Positions 1-6,303 of a stretch of 10,999 nt of DNA are shown here, in pieces. A program made the position numbers and the translations under genes. Source of the stretch: Bacillota bacterium (lineage in GTDB: Bacteria; Bacillota; Clostridia; Christensenellales; SZUA-584). The first letter of the stretch is position 1. Every line of letters begins with the position of its first letter. The notes beneath the pieces are model-generated. The model was not told the origin of the DNA, made no database searches, and saw only the letters and a list, made by a program, of their open reading frames with translations. The stretch lies in assembly GCA_023396555.1 (NCBI GenBank), contig JAEWWC010000273.1, positions 1 to 10,999 of the forward strand, written 5' to 3'.

Positions 1-197
1 GCAACCAGAACGCCCTGCAGCACACCGCCCAGTTGCATGCCGGATAGGAAGAATGCCCCGGCCATGCCCAGTACCAACAGTATCCACGGTATGAGCCAGT
101 CGGGTATCCTGGGTGTTCTTTTCAGGAATACGCCGATCACATAAAGCACCGGTATCAGAATATAAGCATCCTTGATAATATAATCCATCAGGTTCAT
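1..197 (-). CDS. Hol44-like small membrane (holin-family) protein, 5' part only
   Basis: The reverse strand from ATG at 197 reads MNLMDYIIKDAYILIPVLYV and stays open to the left edge, so only the first 65 residues are visible. Two hydrophobic helices can be seen, roughly residues 9-24 and 38-55, separated by a basic, proline-containing turn (FLKRTPRIPDWLIPW). The pattern 'ILIPVLYVIG...K+TP.IPDWLIPWILLVLG' is what I recall of the phage holin family Hol44 (holin superfamily V). A GGGGAGG ribosome binding site lies about 10 bases upstream of the ATG. Such genes occur in phages but also as single chromosomal genes in Bacillota, often near a cell-wall amidase. No other phage gene is visible here, so a lytic role is not supported. 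The C-terminus is outside the window. Confidence 0.7.
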   Translation of the reverse strand, partial: MNLMDYIIKDAYILIPVLYVIGVFLKRTPRIPDWLIPWILLVLGMAGAFFLSGMQLGGVLQGVLV

Positions 198-237
198 TGC
201 TATAGCATCCTCCCCAATCCCTGAATCCTCCGCTGTA

Positions 238-264
238 ATGCCGCATTTCTGAAAGAAGCGGCAT
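238..264. repeat. Perfect 7-bp inverted repeat between holin-like gene and XRE gene
   Basis: ATGCCGC at 238-244 is matched by GCGGCAT at 258-264, with a 13-base loop. There is no T-run on either side in either direction, so it is not a canonical intrinsic terminator. It lies about 40 bases upstream of the leftward gene start and could form a hairpin in that gene's leader or act as a protein-binding dyad. The gap 198-411 otherwise holds only the XRE promoter; I found no good promoter for the leftward gene. Confidence 0.4.
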
Positions 265-347
265 ATACTGCACTGCCCGTTCTGTATAATAATATGCGGG
301 CACGCGGTCCGCTAGTCCCGTGGTTATTGAAAGAAATGACTGTCTCG

Positions 348-395
348 TTCTATATTGTCATATCATGGATTCAGTGATACAATTACGGTATAGAA
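348..395. promoter_or_regulatory. Possible operator dyad over the XRE promoter
   Basis: Two inverted repeats overlap the promoter. TTCTATA at 348-354 pairs with TATAGAA at 389-395, and ATTGT at 354-358 pairs with ACAAT at 379-383. Their centres differ by three bases (371.5 and 368.5), so they are not one simple palindrome. They cover the -35, the -10 and the start site, which is where an XRE-family autorepressor would bind. That role is inference. Confidence 0.35.
355..383 (+). promoter_or_regulatory. Extended -10 sigma-A promoter for the XRE cassette
   Basis: TTGTCA at 355-360 (-35, five of six consensus bases), a 17-base spacer, and TACAAT at 378-383 (-10, five of six), preceded by TG at 375-376 as an extended -10. 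Transcription would start near 390, about 20 bases before the XRE start codon. This is the only promoter I see before the three-gene cassette. Confidence 0.7.
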
Positions 396-411
396 GGATG
401 GTGCCTGAGCC

Positions 412-762
412 ATGGATATTGACATTGGGAGAAAGATACAGAAAAAAAGACAGCAACTTGGCATCTCACAATGCGAACTGGCCAAACAGGCCGGTATCGC
501 TCAGTCCACATTGTCGTATATCGAGAAGAACAAAAAGCGGCCGCATTTTGACACCATGTCCGCCATCTGCCGGGTTCTGGGCATTACCGTGCTGGATCTG
601 CTCACGTTTGAAGAGCAGCCTTCTGTCAGAAAGTTCTTTGAGGAAACGATAGCGGCTCACAGCATTCCCGCCGACAGCGGGTTTCCCAAGGAAGCGTCGC
701 TGCGCATTCAGGCCTTTGAAAAATACCTCTACGATTTGTATATGGCTCAAACAGGCGCTTAG
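412..762 (+). CDS. XRE-family helix-turn-helix transcriptional regulator
   Basis: A 116-residue protein with an N-terminal Cro/C1-type HTH, about residues 6-63. The turn is visible as 'GISQCELAKQAGIAQSTLSY', followed by the family's IE(K)NKKRP and a hydrophobic last helix (MSAICRVLGITVLDLL). Residues 68-116 are a short charged helical tail with no metal-binding or peptidase motif, so ligand sensing or dimerisation there is only a guess. The ATG at 412 is the first in frame behind a good promoter; a purine-rich AGAAGGA lies about 13 bases upstream, rather far for a Shine-Dalgarno site. The next gene starts 50 bases downstream with no promoter between, so it probably controls its own cassette. 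Family assignment is firm; the target is not known. Confidence 0.9.
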   Translation: MDIDIGRKIQKKRQQLGISQCELAKQAGIAQSTLSYIEKNKKRPHFDTMSAICRVLGITVLDLLTFEEQPSVRKFFEETIAAHSIPADSGFPKEASLRIQAFEKYLYDLYMAQTGA

Positions 763-812
763 ACAAGTTCATGTGCACAAAGATGTGAAGTGAATGAAGC
801 AAAGGTGGCCGA

Positions 813-1646
813 ATGAAGATTTATACTTTGATAGAAGACAGTAAACCCAAAGGTTCCGCGTTTATCGCCGAACATGGTCTGTCCCTGTATTTCGAGCATG
901 GAGGGCAGCGCATACTGTTCGACACCGGGGCTTCAGACTCTTTTGTCTATAACGCCACGCTGCTGGGAATAGACCTGATTAAGGTGGATATCTGCATCAT
1001 ATCCCACGCCCACGACGACCACACCGGCGGGCTCGCTCATTTCCTTGAGCTTAACAAGCAAGCCAAAGTCTACTTGAAACGCTCGGCACAGGGAAACTTC
1101 TACGTCAGAAACGTCACAAAGCTCCAATATGCCGGCATGGATCAGTCTCTTTTTGCAAAATATCCGGATCGCTTCTGCTTTATAGACGAAGACACCGAGA
1201 TCATCAGCGGCCTGTTTGCGGCCAATGTCAACAAGTATCGACGTTTGCCGCAGTATACGGCCATGATGTACGAAAAGCGCGACGATGTGTTGGTCCGCGA
1301 TGATCTTTCGCAGGAGCTTTTCATCGCCATCCGCAGAAAAGAGAACGTCGCCGTACTCACCGGATGCTCCCATAGCGGAATACTCAACATACTGATGACA
1401 GCGGAAGGAAAATTCGGTCCGGTGTCGGCTGTGGCGGGAGGCTTCCATTTGAGCGGCACACGGCGCACGGGCCTGCAGGCCTTTCAGGAGCCCGGCACCG
1501 AGGTACAGGCCATCATCCGCCATATCAATAATAATAAGATCAAAAAAGTGTACTCGGGACACTGTACCGGTGAAAAAGTACTGGAAAAGCTTGAACTGAT
1601 GGCTCGCGTGAAAAAAATGCAGGCAGGAGACGTATTCGATATTTAG
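813..1646 (+). CDS. MBL-fold metallohydrolase, COG1237 (dihydropterin-type) family
   Basis: A 277-residue metallo-beta-lactamase-fold protein. Visible metal ligands are HAHDDH at residues 65-70, the histidine of GCSHSG (H187), the histidine of GGFHLSG (H212), and a C-terminal SGHCTG (H250). 'FDTGAS' near residue 36 and 'TGCSHSGILNI' are typical of the COG1237 group, often annotated from an archaeal enzyme as 7,8-dihydropterin-6-methyl-4-(beta-D-ribofuranosyl)-aminobenzene-5'-phosphate synthase. Bacteria lack methanopterin, so that name should not be read as the reaction here; a phosphate-ester or related hydrolase is safer. No signal peptide or membrane helix is seen, so it should be cytoplasmic. 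AAAGGTGG at 801-808 sits four bases before the ATG. It lies 50 bases after the XRE gene, and its stop abuts the next gene, indicating one transcript. Confidence 0.88.
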   Translation: MKIYTLIEDSKPKGSAFIAEHGLSLYFEHGGQRILFDTGASDSFVYNATLLGIDLIKVDICIISHAHDDHTGGLAHFLELNKQAKVYLKRSAQGNFYVRNVTKLQYAGMDQSLFAKYPDRFCFIDEDTEIISGLFAANVNKYRRLPQYTAMMYEKRDDVLVRDDLSQELFIAIRRKENVAVLTGCSHSGILNILMTAEGKFGPVSAVAGGFHLSGTRRTGLQAFQEPGTEVQAIIRHINNNKIKKVYSGHCTGEKVLEKLELMARVKKMQAGDVFDI

Positions 1647-1648
1647 TG

Positions 1649-1918
1649 ATGGAGAACACAAGAGAACAAATCGCGGACATGTTGTCCGATATGCAATTCG
1701 AGCGCAGGCCCGCTGTTTCACGGCAGAAGAAAGCGCATTACGCCGCCATGGAAGCGGGAGTGGCTGAGGTTCTGAAGGAATTGAACAGGCTGCACCTTCG
1801 CCTGTGGCACGCAGCTTCCCAGCGGGACTATCATAGCCTGTCACTGGACGAGGCCAGGACGATGCTGGATGAGGTGCGATGCCGATTGGACGTCCTGTCA
1901 AAAGCACTCGAATCTTAA
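1649..1918 (+). CDS. Uncharacterised small helical protein coupled to MBL-fold gene
   Basis: An 89-residue protein I do not recognise. It is charged, has no membrane segment or cysteine pair, and looks largely alpha-helical. The first half is basic (RRPAVSRQKK), followed by a helix with leucine spacing (VAEVLKELNRLHLRLWH) and a second one near the C-terminus (SLDEARTMLDEVRCRLDVL), consistent with a two-helix hairpin or coiled coil. The start is uncertain: GTG at 1646 shares its G with the TAG stop of the MBL gene, and ATG follows at 1649. AGGAGA at 1625-1630 is far from both, so translation probably relies on coupling to the upstream gene. Such tight linkage suggests it works with, or binds, the MBL-fold enzyme or the XRE regulator; this is inference. 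Confidence 0.7.
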   Translation: MENTREQIADMLSDMQFERRPAVSRQKKAHYAAMEAGVAEVLKELNRLHLRLWHAASQRDYHSLSLDEARTMLDEVRCRLDVLSKALES

Positions 1919-1921
1919 TGA

Positions 1922-1950
1922 AATAAAAAAAAGAGCCGCGAAAGCTCTTT
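1922..1950 (-). terminator. Intrinsic terminator of the ECF-coaX-hom-cupin operon
   Basis: AAAGAGC at 1930-1936 pairs with GCTCTTT at 1944-1950 around a seven-base loop. Read leftward, the stem is followed by a run of U broken once by A (1929 down to 1921), a good intrinsic terminator just after the cupin stop. In the rightward direction only three U's follow, so it may also stop the convergent cassette, but less efficiently. Confidence 0.8.
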
Positions 1951-1963
1951 CATAGTATCCAGT

Positions 1964-2311
1964 TCAGTCCAGTATAATAACGGCCACTATTTTCAGCGTC
2001 TCGTCGTTTTCGTTGGAAACGGAATGGAATGCACCGCCGCCGCATGCGCTGCAGTCTCCCTTGCGGAACGGGCGGATGGTGCCGTTGTCATTGATAATGC
2101 CTTCACCTTCCACTACATAGTAGATCTCCGTTTCGTTCGTATGGTCGTGACGGCCAACGCTGCAGCCCTTTTCCAGACACATCAGCGAAAACAGCCGGGA
2201 CTTAGCGGGTAACTGGTCCTTGGGCACTAGCTGTACAAAATCCGTCGTGCCGTAGCCGTCCCGCACTCTGACGCGGGAATCCACCGTCATCTCTTCAGCC
2301 TTAATAAACAT
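1964..2311 (-). CDS. Small single-domain cupin protein
   Basis: A 115-residue cupin_2-type beta-barrel. Motif 1 is seen as GCSVGRHDHTNETEIYYVVEG (residues 49-69; likely metal ligands H55, H57 and E60 or E62), and motif 2 as GDCSACGGGAFHSVSN (85-100; H96). Residues 88-93 (SACGGG) replace the usual P.G of motif 2. The length is normal for a stand-alone cupin. Such proteins bind a metal and act as isomerases, dioxygenases or sensors; the substrate cannot be told. AGGAGAAAGG lies immediately upstream of the ATG. It follows hom by 41 bases on the same strand with no clear promoter between, and ends in the operon terminator, so it is probably the last gene of that transcript. A link to homoserine or CoA metabolism is only positional. 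Confidence 0.88.
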   Translation of the reverse strand: MFIKAEEMTVDSRVRVRDGYGTTDFVQLVPKDQLPAKSRLFSLMCLEKGCSVGRHDHTNETEIYYVVEGEGIINDNGTIRPFRKGDCSACGGGAFHSVSNENDETLKIVAVIILD

Positions 2312-2352
2312 ACCTTTCTCCTCTTCCTCTCATTTTATATATTGAAAAACCT

Positions 2353-3624
2353 TTAGTTTTCCACTCGTATCATATTAGCCACGCTGATGACCTCGGGGAT
2401 GTACGAAATTTCATCCACCGCGCGCTTTACAGATATCTCCTTGGCCTTATGAGTGACGAATATCAGCGGCACATTTTCGCCGCTCTGCCCCTTCTGCATT
2501 ACGGTGGCCACGCTCACCTGATGCTGGCCCAGCACACCCGCGATCTTAGCGAGCACGCCGGGCGCATCCTTCACGATGATGCGAAGGAAAAACTCGCTCT
2601 CCCAGTTGTTCTCGAACGAGAGCTCGGAAGATACCGTATCCTCGTTGTAGAATGTGGTGTAACGGTGCTCATCGCGGCCCGCGGCATACACCACGTCGGA
2701 CACCACCGCGCTGGCCGTGGGCATATCCCCCGCGCCGCGCCCGTATAGCATGATATCGTCCACGATGTTGCCATGTAGATAGATAGCGTTAAACGAACCG
2801 CGGACCGCCGCCAGCGGATGCGTCTTGGGTATCATGGTGGGATGCACGCGCGCTTCAATCGTCTTGCCGCGCTTCTTGCCGATGGCAAGCAGCTTCACCG
2901 CGTAGCCTAGCTCGCTGGCGTACGAGATATCCTCCTGCGTGATATTGGTAATCCCTTCGCGGTAGATATATTCCACCGGCACGCGGGCATGGAAAGACAT
3001 GGATCCTAAAATCGAGAGCTTGTACATCGCATCATAGCCCTCTACATCGTTCTTGGGATTCGCCTCAGCAAAGCCCAACTGCTGCGCTTCCTTCAGCACC
3101 GAATCATAGCTTGCCTTGTCCTGCTCCATTTTAGAGAGTATATAATTGGTTGTACCATTGATGATACCCATTACCGATGTGATCTCATTGGCTTGCAGGC
3201 TCTCCCATATCGTGCGCAGTATTGGTATGCCGCCGCCTACGCTGGCCTCAAAATAAAGCCCGGCGCCGCTTCTCTTGGCGGCGGAATTGAGCTCCGGCCA
3301 GAACCGCGCCAGCAGTTCTTTGTTGGCTGTCACCACCGTCTTGCCGGCGTTCAGTGCCGCCAGCACGAAGTCCTTCGCCGGGTTCACACCGCCGATCAGC
3401 TCGATCACGATATCGATATCCGGATCCTGCGCGACGTCCTTATAAAAATCCTTCGCCTTGAGTTCCTCCGGAATGTCAATGGAATACTGCAGCGCCAGCA
3501 CCTTTTTTAAGTTCAGCGATACGCCGTCCTTATGCTCAATGCTTTCCTTCTGCATCGCGATCGTCTTATATACGCCCGATCCCACAGTCCCCAGACCGAT
3601 CAGAGCGATGTTCACGTTCTTCAT
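2353..3624 (-). CDS. hom: Homoserine dehydrogenase with C-terminal ACT domain
   Basis: Reduces aspartate semialdehyde to homoserine with NAD(P)H, the branch point to threonine and methionine. At 423 residues it has the length of monofunctional enzymes. The nucleotide-binding loop GLGTVGSGV is at 10-18, NKELLA at 101-106, the GGGIPI loop at 130-135, and the signature GTTNYILSKM at 157-166. The catalytic segment NDVEGYDAMYKL is at 192-203 (D198 and K202 the likely catalytic pair), and an ACT regulatory domain spans about 345-420 (LRIIVKDAPGVLAKIAGVLG), consistent with feedback control by threonine. A GGGGG Shine-Dalgarno sequence lies just ahead. Its ATG overlaps the coaX stop in ATGA (3621-3624), so the two are translationally coupled. 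No threonine synthase or homoserine kinase gene is in the window. Confidence 0.96.
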   Translation of the reverse strand: MKNVNIALIGLGTVGSGVYKTIAMQKESIEHKDGVSLNLKKVLALQYSIDIPEELKAKDFYKDVAQDPDIDIVIELIGGVNPAKDFVLAALNAGKTVVTANKELLARFWPELNSAAKRSGAGLYFEASVGGGIPILRTIWESLQANEITSVMGIINGTTNYILSKMEQDKASYDSVLKEAQQLGFAEANPKNDVEGYDAMYKLSILGSMSFHARVPVEYIYREGITNITQEDISYASELGYAVKLLAIGKKRGKTIEARVHPTMIPKTHPLAAVRGSFNAIYLHGNIVDDIMLYGRGAGDMPTASAVVSDVVYAAGRDEHRYTTFYNEDTVSSELSFENNWESEFFLRIIVKDAPGVLAKIAGVLGQHQVSVATVMQKGQSGENVPLIFVTHKAKEISVKRAVDEISYIPEVISVANMIRVEN

Positions 3625-4412
3625 TTATCCCCCTCTGTTCTCTGCCTTTTGGCATTCTTGTAAAATAATATGTTCAGACCAATCAGCGTCAAAAGACTGT
3701 TGACCTCATCAATTTCCTGTGTTTCCTGCGCGATCACGTTGGCCATGCCCCCCGTCGCGATCACCCGCGGGCTGCCGCCCATCTCCATTTTCATGCGGCG
3801 CAGTATGAATTCCACCTGCCCCACGTAGCCGTATATGATACCCGCCTGCATGCCTGCCACTGTGTTTTTGCCGATCACCGATTCGGGCTTCACCAGTTCC
3901 ACGCGCGGCAGCTTGGCCGCTCCGGACGACAGCGCCTCCGCTGATATCTTGATACCGGGGCAAATCGCGCCGCCCAGAAAATCGCCGCTGTCCGTCACTG
4001 CGCCGAACGTGGTGGCCGTGCCGAAATCGACGATGATGCACGGTCCGCCATACAGCGTATACGCGGCCACCGCGCCCGCAATGCGGTCGGTCCCCAGTTC
4101 CCTTGGATTGTCGTACAGTATGTTGACCCCCGTCTTCATGCCGGGCCCCACCACCGTTGCCTTTTTACCGAAATATGTGGCGCACATATGCTGCAACGTA
4201 TAGTTGATGGACGGGATGACGGACGAAATGATGATGCCCTGCACCTCTTCCGGCCGCCGCCCCACATGTTCAAAAAAAGAAATAATGCGGATACCGTACT
4301 CATCCGCCGTGCGCTCCAGCTTCGTCGTCATACGCCATGAGTTGATCAGCTTATCGCCGCTGAACAGCCCGCACTTGATGTTGCTGTTGCCCACATCCAA
4401 TACAAATACCAT
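3621..4412 (-). CDS. coaX: Type III pantothenate kinase
   Basis: Phosphorylates pantothenate with ATP, the first step of coenzyme A synthesis; the type III enzyme is not inhibited by CoA and needs a monovalent cation. The 263 residues match the family length. DVGNSN at 6-11 is the phosphate-binding loop of the ASKHA fold, GTDR at 107-110 the substrate-binding motif, DFGTATTF at 129-136 carries the catalytic-site aspartate, GGAICPGI at 148-155 and NTVAGMQAGIIYGY at 183-196 follow, and ATGG at 219-222 is the adenosine motif. GGAGT sits five bases before the ATG, immediately after the stop of the ECF gene (12-base gap), and the 3' end overlaps hom by four bases. It is therefore in the middle of an operon and coupled to uptake of its likely substrate. 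Confidence 0.97.
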   Translation of the reverse strand: MVFVLDVGNSNIKCGLFSGDKLINSWRMTTKLERTADEYGIRIISFFEHVGRRPEEVQGIIISSVIPSINYTLQHMCATYFGKKATVVGPGMKTGVNILYDNPRELGTDRIAGAVAAYTLYGGPCIIVDFGTATTFGAVTDSGDFLGGAICPGIKISAEALSSGAAKLPRVELVKPESVIGKNTVAGMQAGIIYGYVGQVEFILRRMKMEMGGSPRVIATGGMANVIAQETQEIDEVNSLLTLIGLNILFYKNAKRQRTEGDK

Positions 4413-4424
4413 TTATTACTCCGT

Positions 4425-5087
4425 TTACACCGGCTTTTTCTTGCCCTTTTGCTTCTGCACCGCCCATACCACCGGCACACTCAGCAGAACCGCCACCACG
4501 GCCTCCGGCAGACCATTGACACCCGCTAAAAATGCGTAAAGCCCAAAGAGCGTATTACCCGTAATGTCAAATCCGACGACCGCGGACATCCCTGACAGAA
4601 AACCGGCTATTTCCCCCATTTGCGGCAGAAACAGCAGGTACAGCGCTCCCAAAAACAGCACCGTATTGGTCACCGAGCCCGCAAAAGCCGCGACGCCTGC
4701 CGCCACCCGCTGGCTCCTCTTTGACTCCCGCGCAATGGCCTTATATATCAGCCAGGTCATGACTGGTATAATCAACCGGGGGATGAATATCACCACCATC
4801 GTCTTGACGACACTGATGCTGAGGATGAGCGTACCCAACGCATCCGGCGCCAGCGTGACACCAAGAGCTTTCAAAAAGCTGGTGATGCCGAATACGAACC
4901 CCAGTATCAGCCCGGTTTTAAGACCCTCGGTGATGGTACCGATGATGACCGGCAGACACATGAGCGTCAGGCTCAGCACCGGCAATACCGGATTGGGGAT
5001 ATACCCAACGGGCGTCAGCCCCAGCACAAACGTCAGTACGACCAACAGGGCCGTGATGGCCAGCTTCCTTGTTTTACCGCTATTCAT
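4425..5087 (-). CDS. ECF transporter S component, probably for pantothenate
   Basis: A 220-residue integral membrane protein with about six hydrophobic helices (roughly 9-28, 33-50, 58-76, 86-117, 128-155 and 186-210) and the N-terminal helix pattern RKLAITALLVVLTFVLG, which resembles the S-component helix that docks on EcfT. 'GSVTNTVLFLGALYL' at 137-151 is, as far as I recall, typical of the ECF_trnsprt Pfam group. S components bind the vitamin and use a shared EcfA-EcfA'-EcfT module encoded elsewhere; none is here. Direct placement before coaX suggests a PanT-like pantothenate carrier, but substrate assignment rests on context only. GGAGGT is four bases from the ATG. It is the first gene of its operon, after a leader of about 110 nt. 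Confidence 0.88.
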   Translation of the reverse strand: MNSGKTRKLAITALLVVLTFVLGLTPVGYIPNPVLPVLSLTLMCLPVIIGTITEGLKTGLILGFVFGITSFLKALGVTLAPDALGTLILSISVVKTMVVIFIPRLIIPVMTWLIYKAIARESKRSQRVAAGVAAFAGSVTNTVLFLGALYLLFLPQMGEIAGFLSGMSAVVGFDITGNTLFGLYAFLAGVNGLPEAVVAVLLSVPVVWAVQKQKGKKKPV

Positions 5088-5198
5088 TTTTACCTCCGTT
5101 CAGGCTCCGCTTCGCGGATACCCGACTTTGTTGATATTTGGTTTTTCTTTATGCTGTGTAGCGCTGCGTCATGTCATACACCCACAGGCAAAAACCTA
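5088..5198 (-). promoter_or_regulatory. Structured 5' leader of the ECF-coaX-hom-cupin mRNA
   Basis: About 110 nt lie between the inferred start and the ECF ATG. In the RNA, GGUUUUU (5196-5190) can pair with AAAAACC (5146-5140), enclosing a stem of CUGUG (5187-5183) with CACAG (5158-5154), or instead GUGUA (5181-5177) with UACAC (5160-5156); these two overlap and exclude each other. A separate hairpin UCCGC-GAA-GCGGA (5118-5106) stands about eight bases before the Shine-Dalgarno site. I compared it with what I remember of the TPP, THF, preQ1, cobalamin and T-box consensus and saw no match. A regulatory role is inference. Confidence 0.4.
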
Positions 5199-5204
5199 AT
5201 GTGT

Positions 5205-5233
5205 ATTATATCAATATCACCTGTCTCGCGCAA
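5205..5233 (-). promoter_or_regulatory. Extended -10 promoter of the ECF-coaX-hom-cupin operon
   Basis: On the reverse strand, TATAAT (5210-5205) is a perfect -10, preceded by TGA (5213-5211) as an extended -10. TTGCGC (5233-5228) is a weak -35 at exactly 17 bases. The start would be near 5198. Confidence 0.7.
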
Positions 5234-5285
5234 TAATAATTCATAAACGGTACGACATGCCATATCATTCCTCTCATATTACTAT

Positions 5286-5329
5286 AAAAAAAGCCGGGCG
5301 GATGCGTCTTGAAAAACGGTCCACCCGGC
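5286..5329 (-). terminator. Intrinsic terminator after secF
   Basis: A 10-bp GC-rich stem: 5320-5329 pairs with 5293-5302 with one G-U wobble (GCCGGGUGGA and UCCGCCCGGC in the RNA), a 17-base loop, and then seven U's (5292-5286). It lies 18 bases beyond the secF stop and separates the secDF transcript from the next operon's promoter. Confidence 0.92.
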
Positions 5330-5346
5330 CCTTATATGGTCAATTA

Positions 5347-6303
5347 TTATACTGCCTTTGCGGAAGACAGCTTCTCGGAACCTCCGCGTTTTTTCCACAT
5401 CACCCACAGCGGACCCGCTATGCAGATGGTAGAGTAGCAGCCCGACACCACACCGAACATCATGGGCAGCGCAAACCGCCGGATCGACTCGATGTTGTAT
5501 ATCTGCGCAAACACATATACGATCACCATGCAGGCCAGCACCGCGATGTTGGTGTTGATGGACCGCGACATCGACTGTGTGATGCTGAGGTCCACCAGCT
5601 GGTCGATGGGAGTTTTTTTGCCCAACAGCGCTTCATTCTCGCGGATACGGTCGTAGATCACGATGGTGTCATTGATCGAGAAACCGATGATGGTGAGTAT
5701 CGCCGCAATGAATGAGTCGTTCAGCGGTATGCTGAATATGATGAACGCGGTTGTCACCACAAATGCGTCATGCAGCAGCGCCACAATAGCCATAAACCCT
5801 GCTGAAATGCCGCCGATTTTGCGGAAGCGCAGCCCAACGTACCCCAGTATCAGCACAAACGAGATGCCGATTGCCAGCAAACCGTTTCGGAAAAAGCGGC
5901 TGCCCACGAACGGCTCCACCGTGAGGGATTCGGACAGCTCCAGCTTGTTACCGGCAAACACCTCATTCAGCGCCGCCGTCACCGCCTGCTGCTGCTCTCC
6001 GGACAGCGCCTCGTTCTTGGCGAGGCTGAGTATCAACATCTGCTCCTGTTTGGCAAGATTGGTCTGCAGCTGCCCGTTGGTGGTGATGCCCACCGTGCTC
6101 TCCACGATATCCTCCGCCTTTTCAGCGTCTAGCTCACCCGTATACGTATATTTGAGTATTGAACCGCCCTGAAATTGTATATCCAGCTGGATGCCGTTCA
6201 CCAGCGCGGCAACAACCCCAGCGATGATCACCACCAGAGAAACAGCGAAATAAACGAACCTGCGCTTGTAAAATTGGACGATCTTTGCTGGTTCACGTTT
6301 CAT
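5347..6303 (-). CDS. secF: Protein translocase subunit SecF
   Basis: SecF partners SecD in the membrane and uses the proton gradient to help pull preproteins through SecYEG. The 318 residues give the usual plan: helix 1 at about 17-37, an extracytoplasmic domain opening with DIQFQGGSILKYTY (41-54), then five helices from about residue 138. The hallmark GFSINDTIVIYDRIRENE is at 207-224, LLHDAF at 176-181, and FGVVSGCYSTICIAGPLW closes the last helix at 283-300. Its ATG overlaps the secD stop in ATGA (6300-6303) with no strong Shine-Dalgarno site, so it is translated by coupling. A strong terminator follows. Confidence 0.97.
   Translation of the reverse strand: MKREPAKIVQFYKRRFVYFAVSLVVIIAGVVAALVNGIQLDIQFQGGSILKYTYTGELDAEKAEDIVESTVGITTNGQLQTNLAKQEQMLILSLAKNEALSGEQQQAVTAALNEVFAGNKLELSESLTVEPFVGSRFFRNGLLAIGISFVLILGYVGLRFRKIGGISAGFMAIVALLHDAFVVTTAFIIFSIPLNDSFIAAILTIIGFSINDTIVIYDRIRENEALLGKKTPIDQLVDLSITQSMSRSINTNIAVLACMVIVYVFAQIYNIESIRRFALPMMFGVVSGCYSTICIAGPLWVMWKKRGGSEKLSSAKAV

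Noticed and set aside
933..1907. A 324-codon open frame on the minus strand opposite the MBL-fold gene
   Set aside because: Shadow of two genes with clear motifs and ribosome sites on the plus strand; no recognisable domain.
1..1918. Prophage remnant suggested by a holin-like protein and an XRE regulator
   Set aside because: No integrase, structural gene, amidase or attachment repeats are visible; both families are common outside phages.
5088..5256. T-box, TPP, THF, preQ1 or cobalamin riboswitch before the ECF gene
   Set aside because: The hallmark conserved sequences I know for these classes are absent; kept only as an unclassified structured leader.
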